Positions 17,650 to 27,437 of a stretch of DNA of 64,000 nt are shown here, one piece after another (position 1 is the stretch's first letter; each line of letters starts with the position of its first letter). This stretch comes from Tianweitania sp. UT-5YL-CI-8 (GTDB taxonomy: Bacteria > Pseudomonadota > Alphaproteobacteria > Rhizobiales > Rhizobiaceae): the NCBI RefSeq assembly GCF_030010215.1, contig NZ_JASCRR010000001.1, forward strand, positions 434,001 through 498,000. The letters are read 5' to 3'. The notes below the pieces were generated by a model. The model made no database searches. It saw nothing but the letters and a program-made list of their open reading frames with translations, and had not been told where the DNA came from. Position numbers and translations under genes: made by a program.

Positions 17650-18414
17650 ATGACTGAGAAGCAGAAATCCGCTGTCATCACCGGCGGCGCATCCGGCATC
17701 GGCCTGGACATCGCCGTCGTACTCAAGGAACGCGGCTGGGCTGTATTCCTCCTCGACCGGAACGCCGAAATGCTGGCCGAGGCCTGCAAGAAGCTCGGCC
17801 TCGACGACAGCCACGCCATTGTCGCGAGCGTCACCGACGAGAACGACGTCGACGCAGCGGTAGCACGGGCCGGCGAACGCTACACGCTGGGCGCGGTGAT
17901 CAACTCCGCCGGCGTTGGCATGGACAAGCCCGCCGTCGACACAAGCGTCGAAGACTTCCGGCGCATCGTCGACATCAACCTGACCGGCACCTTCATCGTC
18001 GCGCGCGCCGCTGCACGCCATTGGATTGCGAGGAACGAGGCCGGCGCTATCGTCAACATCTCGTCCGTGTCCGGCATGATCGGCAACAAGGGCCGCAGCG
18101 CGTATGGCTCGTCCAAAGGCGCGGTCAACATGCTGACGCAGATTCTATCGACTGAACTGGCGCGGAGCAACATCCGGGTCAACGCGGTTGCCCCCGGTGC
18201 CGTGGACACGCCTCTGGCGCGTGCGGTGCATACGGAAGACGTGCGCGCGCAATGGCACGAGCGCATCCCGCAGGGCCGTTACGGGCACACCCGCGAGATC
18301 GCCACCGCCGTAGCCTTCCTGGTCTCGGAGGATGCGTCCTATGTCAGTGGCCAGGTGCTGGCGGTCGATGGCGGCTTCGTCAATGCCGGCCTTGCAGACA
18401 GGAAAGCCTCGTGA
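17650..18414 (+). CDS. Short-chain dehydrogenase/reductase (FabG-like), second of the TRAP operon
   Basis: 254-residue classical SDR. Cofactor motif TGGASGIGLD is near residues 11-20. NSAG replaces NNAG. The catalytic Ser is in ISSVSG and the Tyr-Lys pair in YGSSKGA. The C-terminus YVSGQVLAVDGGFVNAG is family-typical. GCGGA precedes the start. It likely oxidises a 3-hydroxyacyl-CoA before thiolysis; its relation to the first SDR of the operon is unknown. Confidence 0.9.
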   Translation: MTEKQKSAVITGGASGIGLDIAVVLKERGWAVFLLDRNAEMLAEACKKLGLDDSHAIVASVTDENDVDAAVARAGERYTLGAVINSAGVGMDKPAVDTSVEDFRRIVDINLTGTFIVARAAARHWIARNEAGAIVNISSVSGMIGNKGRSAYGSSKGAVNMLTQILSTELARSNIRVNAVAPGAVDTPLARAVHTEDVRAQWHERIPQGRYGHTREIATAVAFLVSEDASYVSGQVLAVDGGFVNAGLADRKAS

Positions 18415-19262
18415 GGAATATCGTTCACCCCGGCGAGGCCGTTGAGCCGCGTGTGCTTGCCCTGCCCTGCACGGTGCGTTCTCTGCGCCTCACCTTCAAG
18501 CCCGGCATGCCGGTGCTGGACGCGGTTACCGAGGCATTTGCTCCGCTTGGCATCGAAAGTGCTGTGGTCACCATCTCCGGCGGCACCTTCGACCCGCTGA
18601 TCTACGTCATGCCGGCGCCTGCCAGCGACGCCATCCATGCCGCATGGTACAGCGAAACCCACTCCCCCGAAGGCCGCGGCGCCATCGAGACGCTGACCTT
18701 TACCTATGGCCGCCGAGACGGCGCACCGTTCCTGCACTGCCATGGCATCTGGCACCACGCAGACGCAAGCCGCCACGCCGGCCATTTGATGCCGCACGAT
18801 GCGCGTTTCGCCGAGGCCGTCGACGCCGAGGTGCTTGCCGTCTCCGGCGCGGTGCTCGACCAACTCGACGACGACGAGACCAAGTTCAAGCTGTTCACGC
18901 CAGTGCCGCTCGAAGGTCCTGAGGCCGAGGGAGGCAAGCGCGGCGTTCTGTGCCGCGTCAAGCCGAATGCCGAGATCAACGCCGCGGTCGAACAGACGGC
19001 CAGGGCGGCCGGCTTCGAACGCGCGACGCTTCACGGCATCGGCAGCTTGGTCGGCTGCGATTTCGTCGACGGGCAGCATATGGAATCCTTCGCCTCGGAA
19101 CTTTTCATCCGCAAGGGAACGGTCGAGACCATCAACGGCGAACATGTGTCATCCATCGACATCGGCATCGTCGACGTCGACGGCGCCATCTTCGAGGGTG
19201 AGATCGTCAGAGGCCGCAACCCCGTCTGCGTGACGTTCGAGCTTCTGATCGTTGAAGACTGA
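18411..19262 (+). CDS. PCC (DUF296) domain protein with two tandem domains
   Basis: 283 residues from the GTG at 18411, which overlaps the SDR stop and follows GGAAAG. Two copies of the plants-and-prokaryotes-conserved domain can be traced: one with GIESAVVTISGGTFDPL and a His-rich HCHGIWHHADASRHAGH stretch, a second with GFERATLHGIGSLVGCDF and a matching end. Single-domain versions are about 140 residues, so this is a duplication. The His cluster suggests metal binding in the first domain. The biochemical role is unknown; the operon links it to CoA-ester metabolism. Confidence 0.72.
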   Translation: MRNIVHPGEAVEPRVLALPCTVRSLRLTFKPGMPVLDAVTEAFAPLGIESAVVTISGGTFDPLIYVMPAPASDAIHAAWYSETHSPEGRGAIETLTFTYGRRDGAPFLHCHGIWHHADASRHAGHLMPHDARFAEAVDAEVLAVSGAVLDQLDDDETKFKLFTPVPLEGPEAEGGKRGVLCRVKPNAEINAAVEQTARAAGFERATLHGIGSLVGCDFVDGQHMESFASELFIRKGTVETINGEHVSSIDIGIVDVDGAIFEGEIVRGRNPVCVTFELLIVED

Positions 19263-19307
19263 TCTGGTTTTCGACCGTCAGCATTCTTTAAGTGGAGGAG
19301 GAGTGCA

Positions 19308-20141
19308 ATGAGGAAGACATTCGAAACGTCGGATGGCGCAACGCTGTCCTATATCGACAAGGGATCGGGCGATGTCCTGATCCTGCTGCACGGATGGTCG
19401 CAATCGGCGGATATGTTCCGGCATCAGGTCGAGCATTTCAGCAAGGACCGGCGCGTCATCGGGCTGGATTTTCGCGGCCATGGCAAATCGCCGGACGCCG
19501 CTCACGGTTACCGTATCTACCGGCTTTCGGCAGATGTCTCCGAACTGCTGGACCATGAGAAGATCGACCGTGCAAGCATGCTCGGCTGGTCGATGGGAAC
19601 CTCTGTTTTGTGGGGTTATATAGACCTGTTCGGCACGTCTCGGCTCGACAAGCTGGTCTTCGTCGACGAGCCCGCCTCCGTCATGCGCCAGCCCGGTATG
19701 TCGGACGAGGATGCAGTTAATGCCGGTGCGCTGTTCGATGGTGCGACGATGCTTTCGATCGCCGAGCAAATCGCCGGCCCCGAGGGACATGCAGCACGAA
19801 GCTCGTTTCTCGATGGCATGATCACCAAGACGATAGAAGAGGACGTCAAGGCATTCCTGCTGCAGGAAAACCTGCGCGTCGCACCCAAGGATGTCGCCGC
19901 TCTCTTCGTCAACCACTGCACTATCGACTGGAGCGAGATTTTCCGCCGCATCGACCTGCCGACGCTCATCATCGGCGGCAAGGTCAGCCATGTCGACGCC
20001 CGCTCACAAGAGTGGATTCACGGCCAGATGAAGAACTCCGAACTGGTCATCTTCGAGGCCCATGAAGGCGGCGCGCATTTCCCTTTCATCGAAGCGCCGG
20101 ATTCGTTCAACGCGACGCTCGAACGATTCCTCAAGGCCTGA
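19308..20141 (+). CDS. Alpha/beta-fold hydrolase
   Basis: 277 residues. The oxyanion-hole motif LLHGWSQS (27-34), the FRGHGKS segment and the nucleophile elbow GWSMG with Ser95 (93-97) are present. The catalytic His lies in the GGAHFPF region near the C-terminus. The ATG at 19308 follows GGAGGAGGAG. It is the last gene of the TRAP operon and likely hydrolyses an ester, lactone or C-C bond. Membership of the peroxidase-like hydrolase group is possible. Confidence 0.88.
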   Translation: MRKTFETSDGATLSYIDKGSGDVLILLHGWSQSADMFRHQVEHFSKDRRVIGLDFRGHGKSPDAAHGYRIYRLSADVSELLDHEKIDRASMLGWSMGTSVLWGYIDLFGTSRLDKLVFVDEPASVMRQPGMSDEDAVNAGALFDGATMLSIAEQIAGPEGHAARSSFLDGMITKTIEEDVKAFLLQENLRVAPKDVAALFVNHCTIDWSEIFRRIDLPTLIIGGKVSHVDARSQEWIHGQMKNSELVIFEAHEGGAHFPFIEAPDSFNATLERFLKA

Positions 20142-20150
20142 GCCTCGAGG

Positions 20151-20181
20151 TTCAGCCGGCACAGATCCGGCGCCGGCTGAA
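20151..20181. terminator. Probable bidirectional terminator hairpin
   Basis: A perfect 10-bp stem (20151-20160 with 20172-20181, TTCAGCCGGC / GCCGGCTGAA) lies between two convergent genes. Neither strand has a good T-run, so termination efficiency is uncertain. Confidence 0.5.
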
Positions 20182-20185
20182 TCGC

Positions 20186-21487
20186 CTATGACAGCCAGCC
20201 GCCGGTAAAGCTGGCGCGGCGCAGGCCCCGCACAATATGCGGGCAACCCCGCATCAGCTTCCAGAGGAAGCCGGTACGGTGGTTTTCGATCATCAGCGGA
20301 ATCGGCCCCTGGTTGATGCCGACATGCTCGCAGGATGCCCAGCCGATGGGGTCGCCATTCTCCGCTAACGTCGGGTTGAAGCTGCAGGTGAAACCGTAGG
20401 GATTCCCGTCCTTCAGATCGATCTCGTGGAAATGCCGGATAGTCGGCAGCACAATCTCGGGTGCGAATGGCAGCGACGCCACTGCCGACCAGGGCGACAG
20501 CGTACCGTCGTCGGGGCCGTAGGGCGCGCCGCGCGCGCGATAACTGTAGAAGCGCCGCTCCCTGCCGTCGATACGTCGCGTCAGCGGGCCGGGGCCATCG
20601 CTTGCCGTCAGCCCCCAGCAATTTGCGTCATACTCGCGAAAGCCGCGCGGATTGCGGATCGCATAATCGCGCTGCGCATAGGTGGCCTGGCGGCTGTTCT
20701 GGAAATAGTCGGACCCCTTGCCGCGCATATAGGCGTCCTGAATGCCACGCAGGTCGAGCCAGATATGCGAGAACTGGTGGATGAAGAGCGGTCCGGCATA
20801 GACCATCTCGCGCCCATAGATCGTTTTCCAGCGGTGGCCCGCCGTCCAGGCGGCATAGGCTTCCGGCCCGACCGGGAAGCTCGGTGAGCCCAGCGCCAGC
20901 ACATAGAGGATGAGCGCTTCGCTGTAGCCCTCCCACCTGTAAGGCAGGAACCCGCGCTTCGGCACCCAGCCCAGCGACACGGCTGCCCCGTCATTCTGCG
21001 CCCATTGCCAGTCGACTCGGCGGTACAGCGCATCCGACAGGGCGCGGATTTCCTTTTCCTGCGGGGTGTCGTGGGAAAAATACGTGCCGACCGTCAAGAT
21101 ACCGGCGATTAGAAGTGCGGTGTCAATGGTCGACAGTTCGCATTTCCAAGCCCGCCGCCCGGTCTCCATGTCGAGGAAATGATAGTAGAAACCGCGATAC
21201 CCAGTGGCGTTCGGCGCTTCGCTCTGCTCGCTGTTGGAAAAGAAGCGAAGGGCCGCCAGCGTGCGCTGGCAAGCGTCGGTGCGTTGCATCAATCCCCGTT
21301 CGACGCCCACCGTATAGGCCGACAGCGCAAAGCCGGTGGCCGCGATGCTGGCCGGCGATCCTTCGCGGGTTCGGTCGCGCACCAAGCCGTTTTCGTGCCG
21401 TTCCTCGTGGAGGAAATATTCGAACGTCCGTCGCTGGAGAGAGTCCAGAAGGTCTGCGTCAGTCGGAATGTCTACGGTCGTATCCAT
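20186..21487 (-). CDS. Glucoamylase-family (glycoamylase-like domain) protein
   Basis: 433 residues from the ATG at 21487. It fits the glycoamylase-like domain of alpha/alpha-barrel fold: early RTFEYFLHE and ASIAATGFALSAYTVGVERG, then GYRGFYYHFLDMETGRRAW, FIHQFSHIWLDLRGIQDAYM and WGLTASDGPG. There is no signal peptide. In rhizobia this domain also occurs in cyclic beta-glucan metabolism. It is on the same strand as the bkd operon, 124 bases after lpd, so it may be co-transcribed or separate. No strong ribosome site is visible, so the start is uncertain. Confidence 0.75.
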   Translation of the reverse strand: MDTTVDIPTDADLLDSLQRRTFEYFLHEERHENGLVRDRTREGSPASIAATGFALSAYTVGVERGLMQRTDACQRTLAALRFFSNSEQSEAPNATGYRGFYYHFLDMETGRRAWKCELSTIDTALLIAGILTVGTYFSHDTPQEKEIRALSDALYRRVDWQWAQNDGAAVSLGWVPKRGFLPYRWEGYSEALILYVLALGSPSFPVGPEAYAAWTAGHRWKTIYGREMVYAGPLFIHQFSHIWLDLRGIQDAYMRGKGSDYFQNSRQATYAQRDYAIRNPRGFREYDANCWGLTASDGPGPLTRRIDGRERRFYSYRARGAPYGPDDGTLSPWSAVASLPFAPEIVLPTIRHFHEIDLKDGNPYGFTCSFNPTLAENGDPIGWASCEHVGINQGPIPLMIENHRTGFLWKLMRGCPHIVRGLRRASFTGGWLS

Positions 21488-21611
21488 GCACAGCCCGGTC
21501 TGCGGCCCAAGCCGGACCGGTTCAAATGACTGGATAGATACGCCGATTCTGTCGCCGCCGATCACCCACGCGCGAAAAGTTGAACGTGGCCAAGTCGGCG
21601 TCGACCCCGCC

Positions 21612-23012
21612 TCAAATATGCAGCGCGTGTCCGAGCGCGCCCAATGCGGCTTCCTGGAACGCTTCGCCGCGCGTCGGATGCGCGTGGATCGTGCCTGCAA
21701 TGTCTTCCAGCACAGCGCCCATTTCCAGCGCGAGCGCGAAGGCCGAGGACAGTTCGGCGACCCCCATGCCGACGGCCTGGATGCCGAGCACGAGATGGTT
21801 GTCGGCACGCGCGACGATGCGAACGAATCCGGCCTCGTCATCCTGACTCATGGCGCGGCCATTGGCGAGGAATGGGAAATTCCCGGTGACGATGTCGAAC
21901 CCTTGCGCCTTGGCCTGGTCCGGCAAAAGCCCGACCGAGACGATCTCGGGATCGGTGAAGCAGACGGCGGCAATGGCTGTCTTGTCGAAGCTGCGCTTCT
22001 CGCCGGCGATGATCTCGGCAACCATCTCGCCCTGCGCCATGGCGCGGTGCGCCAGCATCGGCTCTCCAGTAACGTCGCCCACAGCCCAAACATTGCGCAT
22101 CGAAGTGGTGCATTGGTCGTCGATGGCAATGAACCGGCCTTGCAAGGTAAGGTCGAGCTTCTCCAGCCCGAAACCCTGCGTGCGCGGCGTGCGGCCGACG
22201 GCCACCAGCACCTTGTCGGCGGCAATCGCCAGCGTGTCGACCGAACCACTCTGCCGCACCACCAGCGCGCGCTGGTCGTCGGACAGAGCATGTGCGGTCG
22301 TCGCGGTCAGCACCTCGACGCCGAGCTGCTTGAGCCGTTTGGCGACGGGCGCGGTGAGTTCGGGGTCCCAGACCGGCAGGATGCGGTCGGCGGCTTCAAC
22401 GACCGTCACCTTGGAGCCGAGCTTGGCATAGGCCATGCCGAGTTCGAGCCCGATATAGCCGGCCCCGACAACGACGAGGGTGGCGGGAACCGTATCGAGC
22501 GCCAGCGCTTCCGTCGAAGAAATCACCGGCCCGCCGAACGGCAGCGCAGGCACCTCCACAGGCGCCGAGCCCGTCGCCAGCACGATATGCTCGGCGTGGA
22601 TCCGCTTGTCGCCGTCCGCCGTCCGCACCACGCAACTCTTGCCGTCGATGAGTTCGGCCTTGCCGGCAATTGCTCTGACCTTGTGCTTGCGCAGTAAACC
22701 GGCCACGCCATTCGTCAGTCTTCCGACGATGCCGTCCTTCCAGCCGATGGTCTTGCCGAAATCGAGGGTAGGCGATGCCACCGAAAGCCCGAAGGGCGAG
22801 GCGCCTTTTTCCTGCGCCTTGGCATGGTGGAACGCCTCGGCCACGTGGATCAGGGCCTTGGACGGAATGCAGCCGACATTGAGGCAGGTGCCGCCGAGCT
22901 TTGCCTCCTCCACGACGATGGTGGGCAAGGCGAGCTGGCCGGCGCGGATGGCCGTGACATAGCCACCCGGTCCGCCACCGATCACCAGAACCTTGGTTGA
23001 AATCTCTTCCAT
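21612..23012 (-). CDS. lpd: Dihydrolipoyl dehydrogenase, E3 of the branched-chain complex
   Basis: FAD-dependent enzyme that reoxidises the lipoyl arm of E2 and makes NADH; 466 residues, normal length. FAD-binding [12 protein letters not shown] is at the N-terminus. The redox-active disulfide pair Cys43/Cys48 lies in [13 protein letters not shown]. The NAD-binding [10 protein letters not shown] is near the middle, and the C-terminal HAHPTRGE provides the catalytic His. It is the last gene of the bkd set and follows E2 by one base, so it is a dedicated E3. Confidence 0.95.
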   Translation of the reverse strand: MEEISTKVLVIGGGPGGYVTAIRAGQLALPTIVVEEAKLGGTCLNVGCIPSKALIHVAEAFHHAKAQEKGASPFGLSVASPTLDFGKTIGWKDGIVGRLTNGVAGLLRKHKVRAIAGKAELIDGKSCVVRTADGDKRIHAEHIVLATGSAPVEVPALPFGGPVISSTEALALDTVPATLVVVGAGYIGLELGMAYAKLGSKVTVVEAADRILPVWDPELTAPVAKRLKQLGVEVLTATTAHALSDDQRALVVRQSGSVDTLAIAADKVLVAVGRTPRTQGFGLEKLDLTLQGRFIAIDDQCTTSMRNVWAVGDVTGEPMLAHRAMAQGEMVAEIIAGEKRSFDKTAIAAVCFTDPEIVSVGLLPDQAKAQGFDIVTGNFPFLANGRAMSQDDEAGFVRIVARADNHLVLGIQAVGMGVAELSSAFALALEMGAVLEDIAGTIHAHPTRGEAFQEAALGALGHALHI

Positions 23013-23013
23013 G

Positions 23014-24312
23014 TCAGGCCTCGATGAACAAAGTTGCGGGCAGCTCGAGCCGCTCCTTGATGGCTCGGATGAAACTTGCGGCGTCGTGACCGTCGACCAC
23101 GCGGTGATCGAAGGAGGACGACAGGTTCATGATCTTGCGCGGCACGAAACGATCGTCCTGCCAGACTGGCCGGATAGCCATCTTGTTGATGCCGACGATG
23201 GCCACCTCCGGCCGGTTGATCACCGGGGTGGACACGATGCCGCCGAGGTCGCCGAGGCTGCTGATGGTGATGGTCGAGCCCGACAGTTCGTCGCGCTTGG
23301 CCGTGCCGTCACGTGCGGCTTCCGCAAGGCGACGGATTTCCTGCGCCGTCTGCCAGAGGTTAAGCGTCTCGGCATGCGCCAGAACCGGCACCATCAGGCC
23401 GTTCGGGGTCTGGGCGGCAATGCCGACATGGGCGGCGGCATAGCGCGACACCACTTCGGCATCGTCGTCGTACAGCGCGTTCATCTGCGGGAACTCGCGC
23501 AGCGCATGTGTCAGCGCCCGGACGATAAAGGGCAATACGGTCAGCTTCGGCCGATCGGGATGCCGCTTGTTGAGATGCGCGCGCAGCTCTTCGAGCGCCG
23601 TCATGTCGACTTCCTCGACATAGGCGAAATGCGCGATCTTGCGGGTCGATTCCGCCATCTTCTCGGCGATGCGGCGGCGCAGTCCGACGATCTTGATCTG
23701 CTCGACGCCTTCGCGCTTCGGCGTGCGCGAACTGACGACCGGAACCGCACCCGAGGCCATGAAGGCATCGAGGTCCTGATGCGTGACGCGGCCCGCGGGA
23801 CCTGTGCCGCGTATCTGGCGCAGATCGACACCGGCTTCTCGCGCCCTGCCTCGGACGGCGGGCGAAGCCACCGGCTTGGCCTGGGCCGCGAGCGGCATAC
23901 CGAAAACAGGCTCCGGCGAAGGACGCGAGACCTTCGCCGGCATGGCCGCTTTGGGCTTTTCGGCAGTGGGCGCCTTGGGCCTTTCCGCAACGGGCGCCGG
24001 CTTTTCAACGGGTGCTGCGGCAGGTGCCGCTTTCGACGCGTCCTCAACGGCTTCGATCTTGCTGCCCGCCGCTTCCGTTTCAATGGCGACCAGCTTGGAG
24101 CCGACAGCCATGACGGAGCCGACCTCGCCGCCCAGTTCGATCACTGTGCCGCCGACCGGTGAAGGGATTTCCACCGTCGCCTTATCGGTCATGACGGCGG
24201 CCAACAGATCGTCCTCGCCGATTTCCTGGCCCGGCTTTACGTGCCATTCCACGACTTCGGCTTCCGCCACGCCTTCGCCGATATCGGGCAGCTTGATAAT
24301 GCGGATCGCCAT
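23014..24312 (-). CDS. bkdB: Branched-chain 2-oxoacid dehydrogenase E2 (lipoamide acyltransferase)
   Basis: 432 residues from the ATG at 24312. One lipoyl domain carries Lys44 in [10 protein letters not shown]. An Ala/Pro/Lys-rich linker (about residues 85-150) follows, then a peripheral-subunit-binding domain ([15 protein letters not shown]). The catalytic domain ends with [15 protein letters not shown], holding the active-site His-Asp motif. The core transfers isobutyryl, isovaleryl or 2-methylbutyryl groups to CoA. GGAGGG within the end of the E1-beta gene serves as ribosome site. One lipoyl domain rather than several agrees with BCKDH rather than PDH. Confidence 0.95.
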   Translation of the reverse strand: MAIRIIKLPDIGEGVAEAEVVEWHVKPGQEIGEDDLLAAVMTDKATVEIPSPVGGTVIELGGEVGSVMAVGSKLVAIETEAAGSKIEAVEDASKAAPAAAPVEKPAPVAERPKAPTAEKPKAAMPAKVSRPSPEPVFGMPLAAQAKPVASPAVRGRAREAGVDLRQIRGTGPAGRVTHQDLDAFMASGAVPVVSSRTPKREGVEQIKIVGLRRRIAEKMAESTRKIAHFAYVEEVDMTALEELRAHLNKRHPDRPKLTVLPFIVRALTHALREFPQMNALYDDDAEVVSRYAAAHVGIAAQTPNGLMVPVLAHAETLNLWQTAQEIRRLAEAARDGTAKRDELSGSTITISSLGDLGGIVSTPVINRPEVAIVGINKMAIRPVWQDDRFVPRKIMNLSSSFDHRVVDGHDAASFIRAIKERLELPATLFIEA

Positions 24313-24313
24313 G

Positions 24314-25327
24314 TCAGCCCTCCATCGCCTGCTTGAGTGCGCGGCCGACCCTGTCGGGGCCGGGGAAATAGTTCCACTCCTGCGCATGAGGATAGGGCGT
24401 GTCCCAGCCCGTCACCCGCAGCACCGGCGCTTCGAGATGGTAGAAGCAGCGCTCCTGCACCTGCGCCGCCAACTCCGCGCCGAAGCCCGAGGTGCGCGTC
24501 GCCTCATGCACCACCACGCAGCGTCCGGTCTTGGAGACGGAGGCCACGATGGTCTCGACATCGAGCGGCACCAGCGTACGCAGGTCGATGACCTCGGCAT
24601 CGATGCCGGTCTCCTCGGCCGCAGTCAGCGCGACATGCACCATGGTGCCGTAGGCCAGCACGGTCAGCGCCGAACCCTCGCGGCGGATCGCCGCCTTACC
24701 GATTGGCACGGTGTAATGGCCGTCGGGCGTTTCGCCCAGATCGTGCTTCGACCAGGGCACGACCGGCTGGTCGTGATGACCGTTGAACGGGCCATTATAG
24801 AGCCGCTTGGGCTCCAGGAAAATGATCGGGTCGTCATCCTCGATGGCCGAGATAAGCAGGCCCTTGGCGTCGTAGGGGTTGGAAGGGATGACGGTCTTCA
24901 GCCCCGCGACATGGGTGAACAGCGCTTCCGGGCTCTGGCTGTGGGTCTGGCCGCCAAAGATGCCGCCGCCGCAAGGCATGCGAATCACCAGCGGTGCGGT
25001 AAAATCGCCGGCCGAACGGTGGCGCAGGCGCGCGGCTTCCGAGACAATCTGGTCATAGCCGGGATAGACATAGTCGGCGAACTGGATTTCGGCCACCGGG
25101 CGCAGTCCATAGGCGCCCATGCCGATGGCGACGCCGACAATGCCGGTTTCGGAGATCGGCGTGTCGAAGCAGCGGTGAGTGCCGTATTTCTTCTGCAGGC
25201 CCTCGGTGCAGCGGAATACGCCGCCGAAAAAGCCGACATCCTCGCCAAACACGACGACCTTTTCGTCGCGTTCCATCGACACGTCGATGGCGTCGCGGAT
25301 GGCCTCGATCATGGTGCGACGAGTCAT
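24314..25327 (-). CDS. bkdA2: Branched-chain 2-oxoacid dehydrogenase E1 beta subunit
   Basis: 337 residues from the ATG at 25327, one base after the E1-alpha stop; a longer in-frame reading to 25525 would lie in E1-alpha. Family segments are VFGEDVGFFGGVFRCTEGL, ISETGIVGVAIGMGAYG, FADYVYPGYDQI and SHSP-like QTHSQSPEALF. The C-terminal transketolase domain has LRTLVPLDVETI. It forms the alpha2beta2 E1 that decarboxylates valine-, leucine- and isoleucine-derived 2-oxoacids. Confidence 0.95.
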   Translation of the reverse strand: MTRRTMIEAIRDAIDVSMERDEKVVVFGEDVGFFGGVFRCTEGLQKKYGTHRCFDTPISETGIVGVAIGMGAYGLRPVAEIQFADYVYPGYDQIVSEAARLRHRSAGDFTAPLVIRMPCGGGIFGGQTHSQSPEALFTHVAGLKTVIPSNPYDAKGLLISAIEDDDPIIFLEPKRLYNGPFNGHHDQPVVPWSKHDLGETPDGHYTVPIGKAAIRREGSALTVLAYGTMVHVALTAAEETGIDAEVIDLRTLVPLDVETIVASVSKTGRCVVVHEATRTSGFGAELAAQVQERCFYHLEAPVLRVTGWDTPYPHAQEWNYFPGPDRVGRALKQAMEG

Positions 25328-25328
25328 A

Positions 25329-26726
<1,398 letters not shown>

Positions 26727-26830
26727 TCAAATTAAACATTATGCCGGAACTGGAAGAAAAACCTGCTTTTCATCCGGCGATAATACCCGATAAGAAGATG
26801 GATCGTCCGGATTTTCGGAGAAAAGACGAA

Positions 26831-27334
26831 ATGTCATCCATCACTGTCAAGCGCCGCAAGGATGGCGACCTCGATTCCGTCGACCGCAGAATCCTAAGCG
26901 TGCTGCGGGACGACGGTCGGTTGACCATAAATGACCTGGCAGAACGCGTCGGCCTGTCGCCGTCGCCCTGCTGGAGCCGGGTCAGGCGGCTGGAGGCAAG
27001 CGGGGTGATCGAGCGCTACGCGGCATTAATCGATCACGCCGCACTGGGTTTGCGCGACATCGTGTTCGTCGAGATCATGCTGGAAAAGCACGATGAGAAG
27101 GTGCTGGATCGATTCAGCGAAGCACTTCAGAGAATCCCGGAAGTCATTGAGGCCAATCTGGTGAGCGGCGAATATGATTACTTGGTCAAAGTCGCGGTGG
27201 CGGATACCGCCGACTACGAGCGCTTCCTGCGCGAACGGCTCTACAAGCTGGAAGGCATCCGGCACACCCGCTCGACCTTTTCCATCCGCGCCATCAAACG
27301 CACGACATCGGTCGATCCGCTGCGGGTGGGGTGA
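26831..27334 (+). CDS. bkdR: Lrp/AsnC-family regulator, probable BkdR
   Basis: 167 residues from 26831 (GGAG ten bases upstream); in-frame ATGs at 26741 and 26798 would add up to 30 residues. The N-terminal helix-turn-helix (DLAERVGLSPSPCWSRVRRL) and C-terminal RAM ligand-binding domain (SGEYDYLVKVAV) are clear. It is divergent from the bkd operon with 269 bases between the starts, the arrangement of BkdR activators in Pseudomonas and rhizobia. The effector is probably a branched-chain amino acid. Confidence 0.88.
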   Translation: MSSITVKRRKDGDLDSVDRRILSVLRDDGRLTINDLAERVGLSPSPCWSRVRRLEASGVIERYAALIDHAALGLRDIVFVEIMLEKHDEKVLDRFSEALQRIPEVIEANLVSGEYDYLVKVAVADTADYERFLRERLYKLEGIRHTRSTFSIRAIKRTTSVDPLRVG

Positions 27335-27390
27335 TCTTCAGCATCGCCGCTGTGTCGCATAACCGTAATGGAAGGTGGCTAGGGTCCGGC

Positions 27391-27415
27391 CAACCTCCGG
27401 ATCGGAGGTTGTTTT
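27391..27415 (+). terminator. Intrinsic terminator after the Lrp gene
   Basis: A 9-bp perfect stem (27391-27399 with 27403-27411; CAACCTCCG / CGGAGGTTG) and a 3-nt loop are followed by TTTT. It lies 22 bases before the next start codon, so it might instead be an operator for that gene. Confidence 0.6.
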
Positions 27416-27437
27416 CAAATAAAGTCAGGATAGCCAG

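Noticed and set aside
27335-27437. Pho box before the PhoX-family gene
   Set aside because: Only a poor partial match (CTGTGTC) near 27349; the strong inverted repeat there looks like a terminator.
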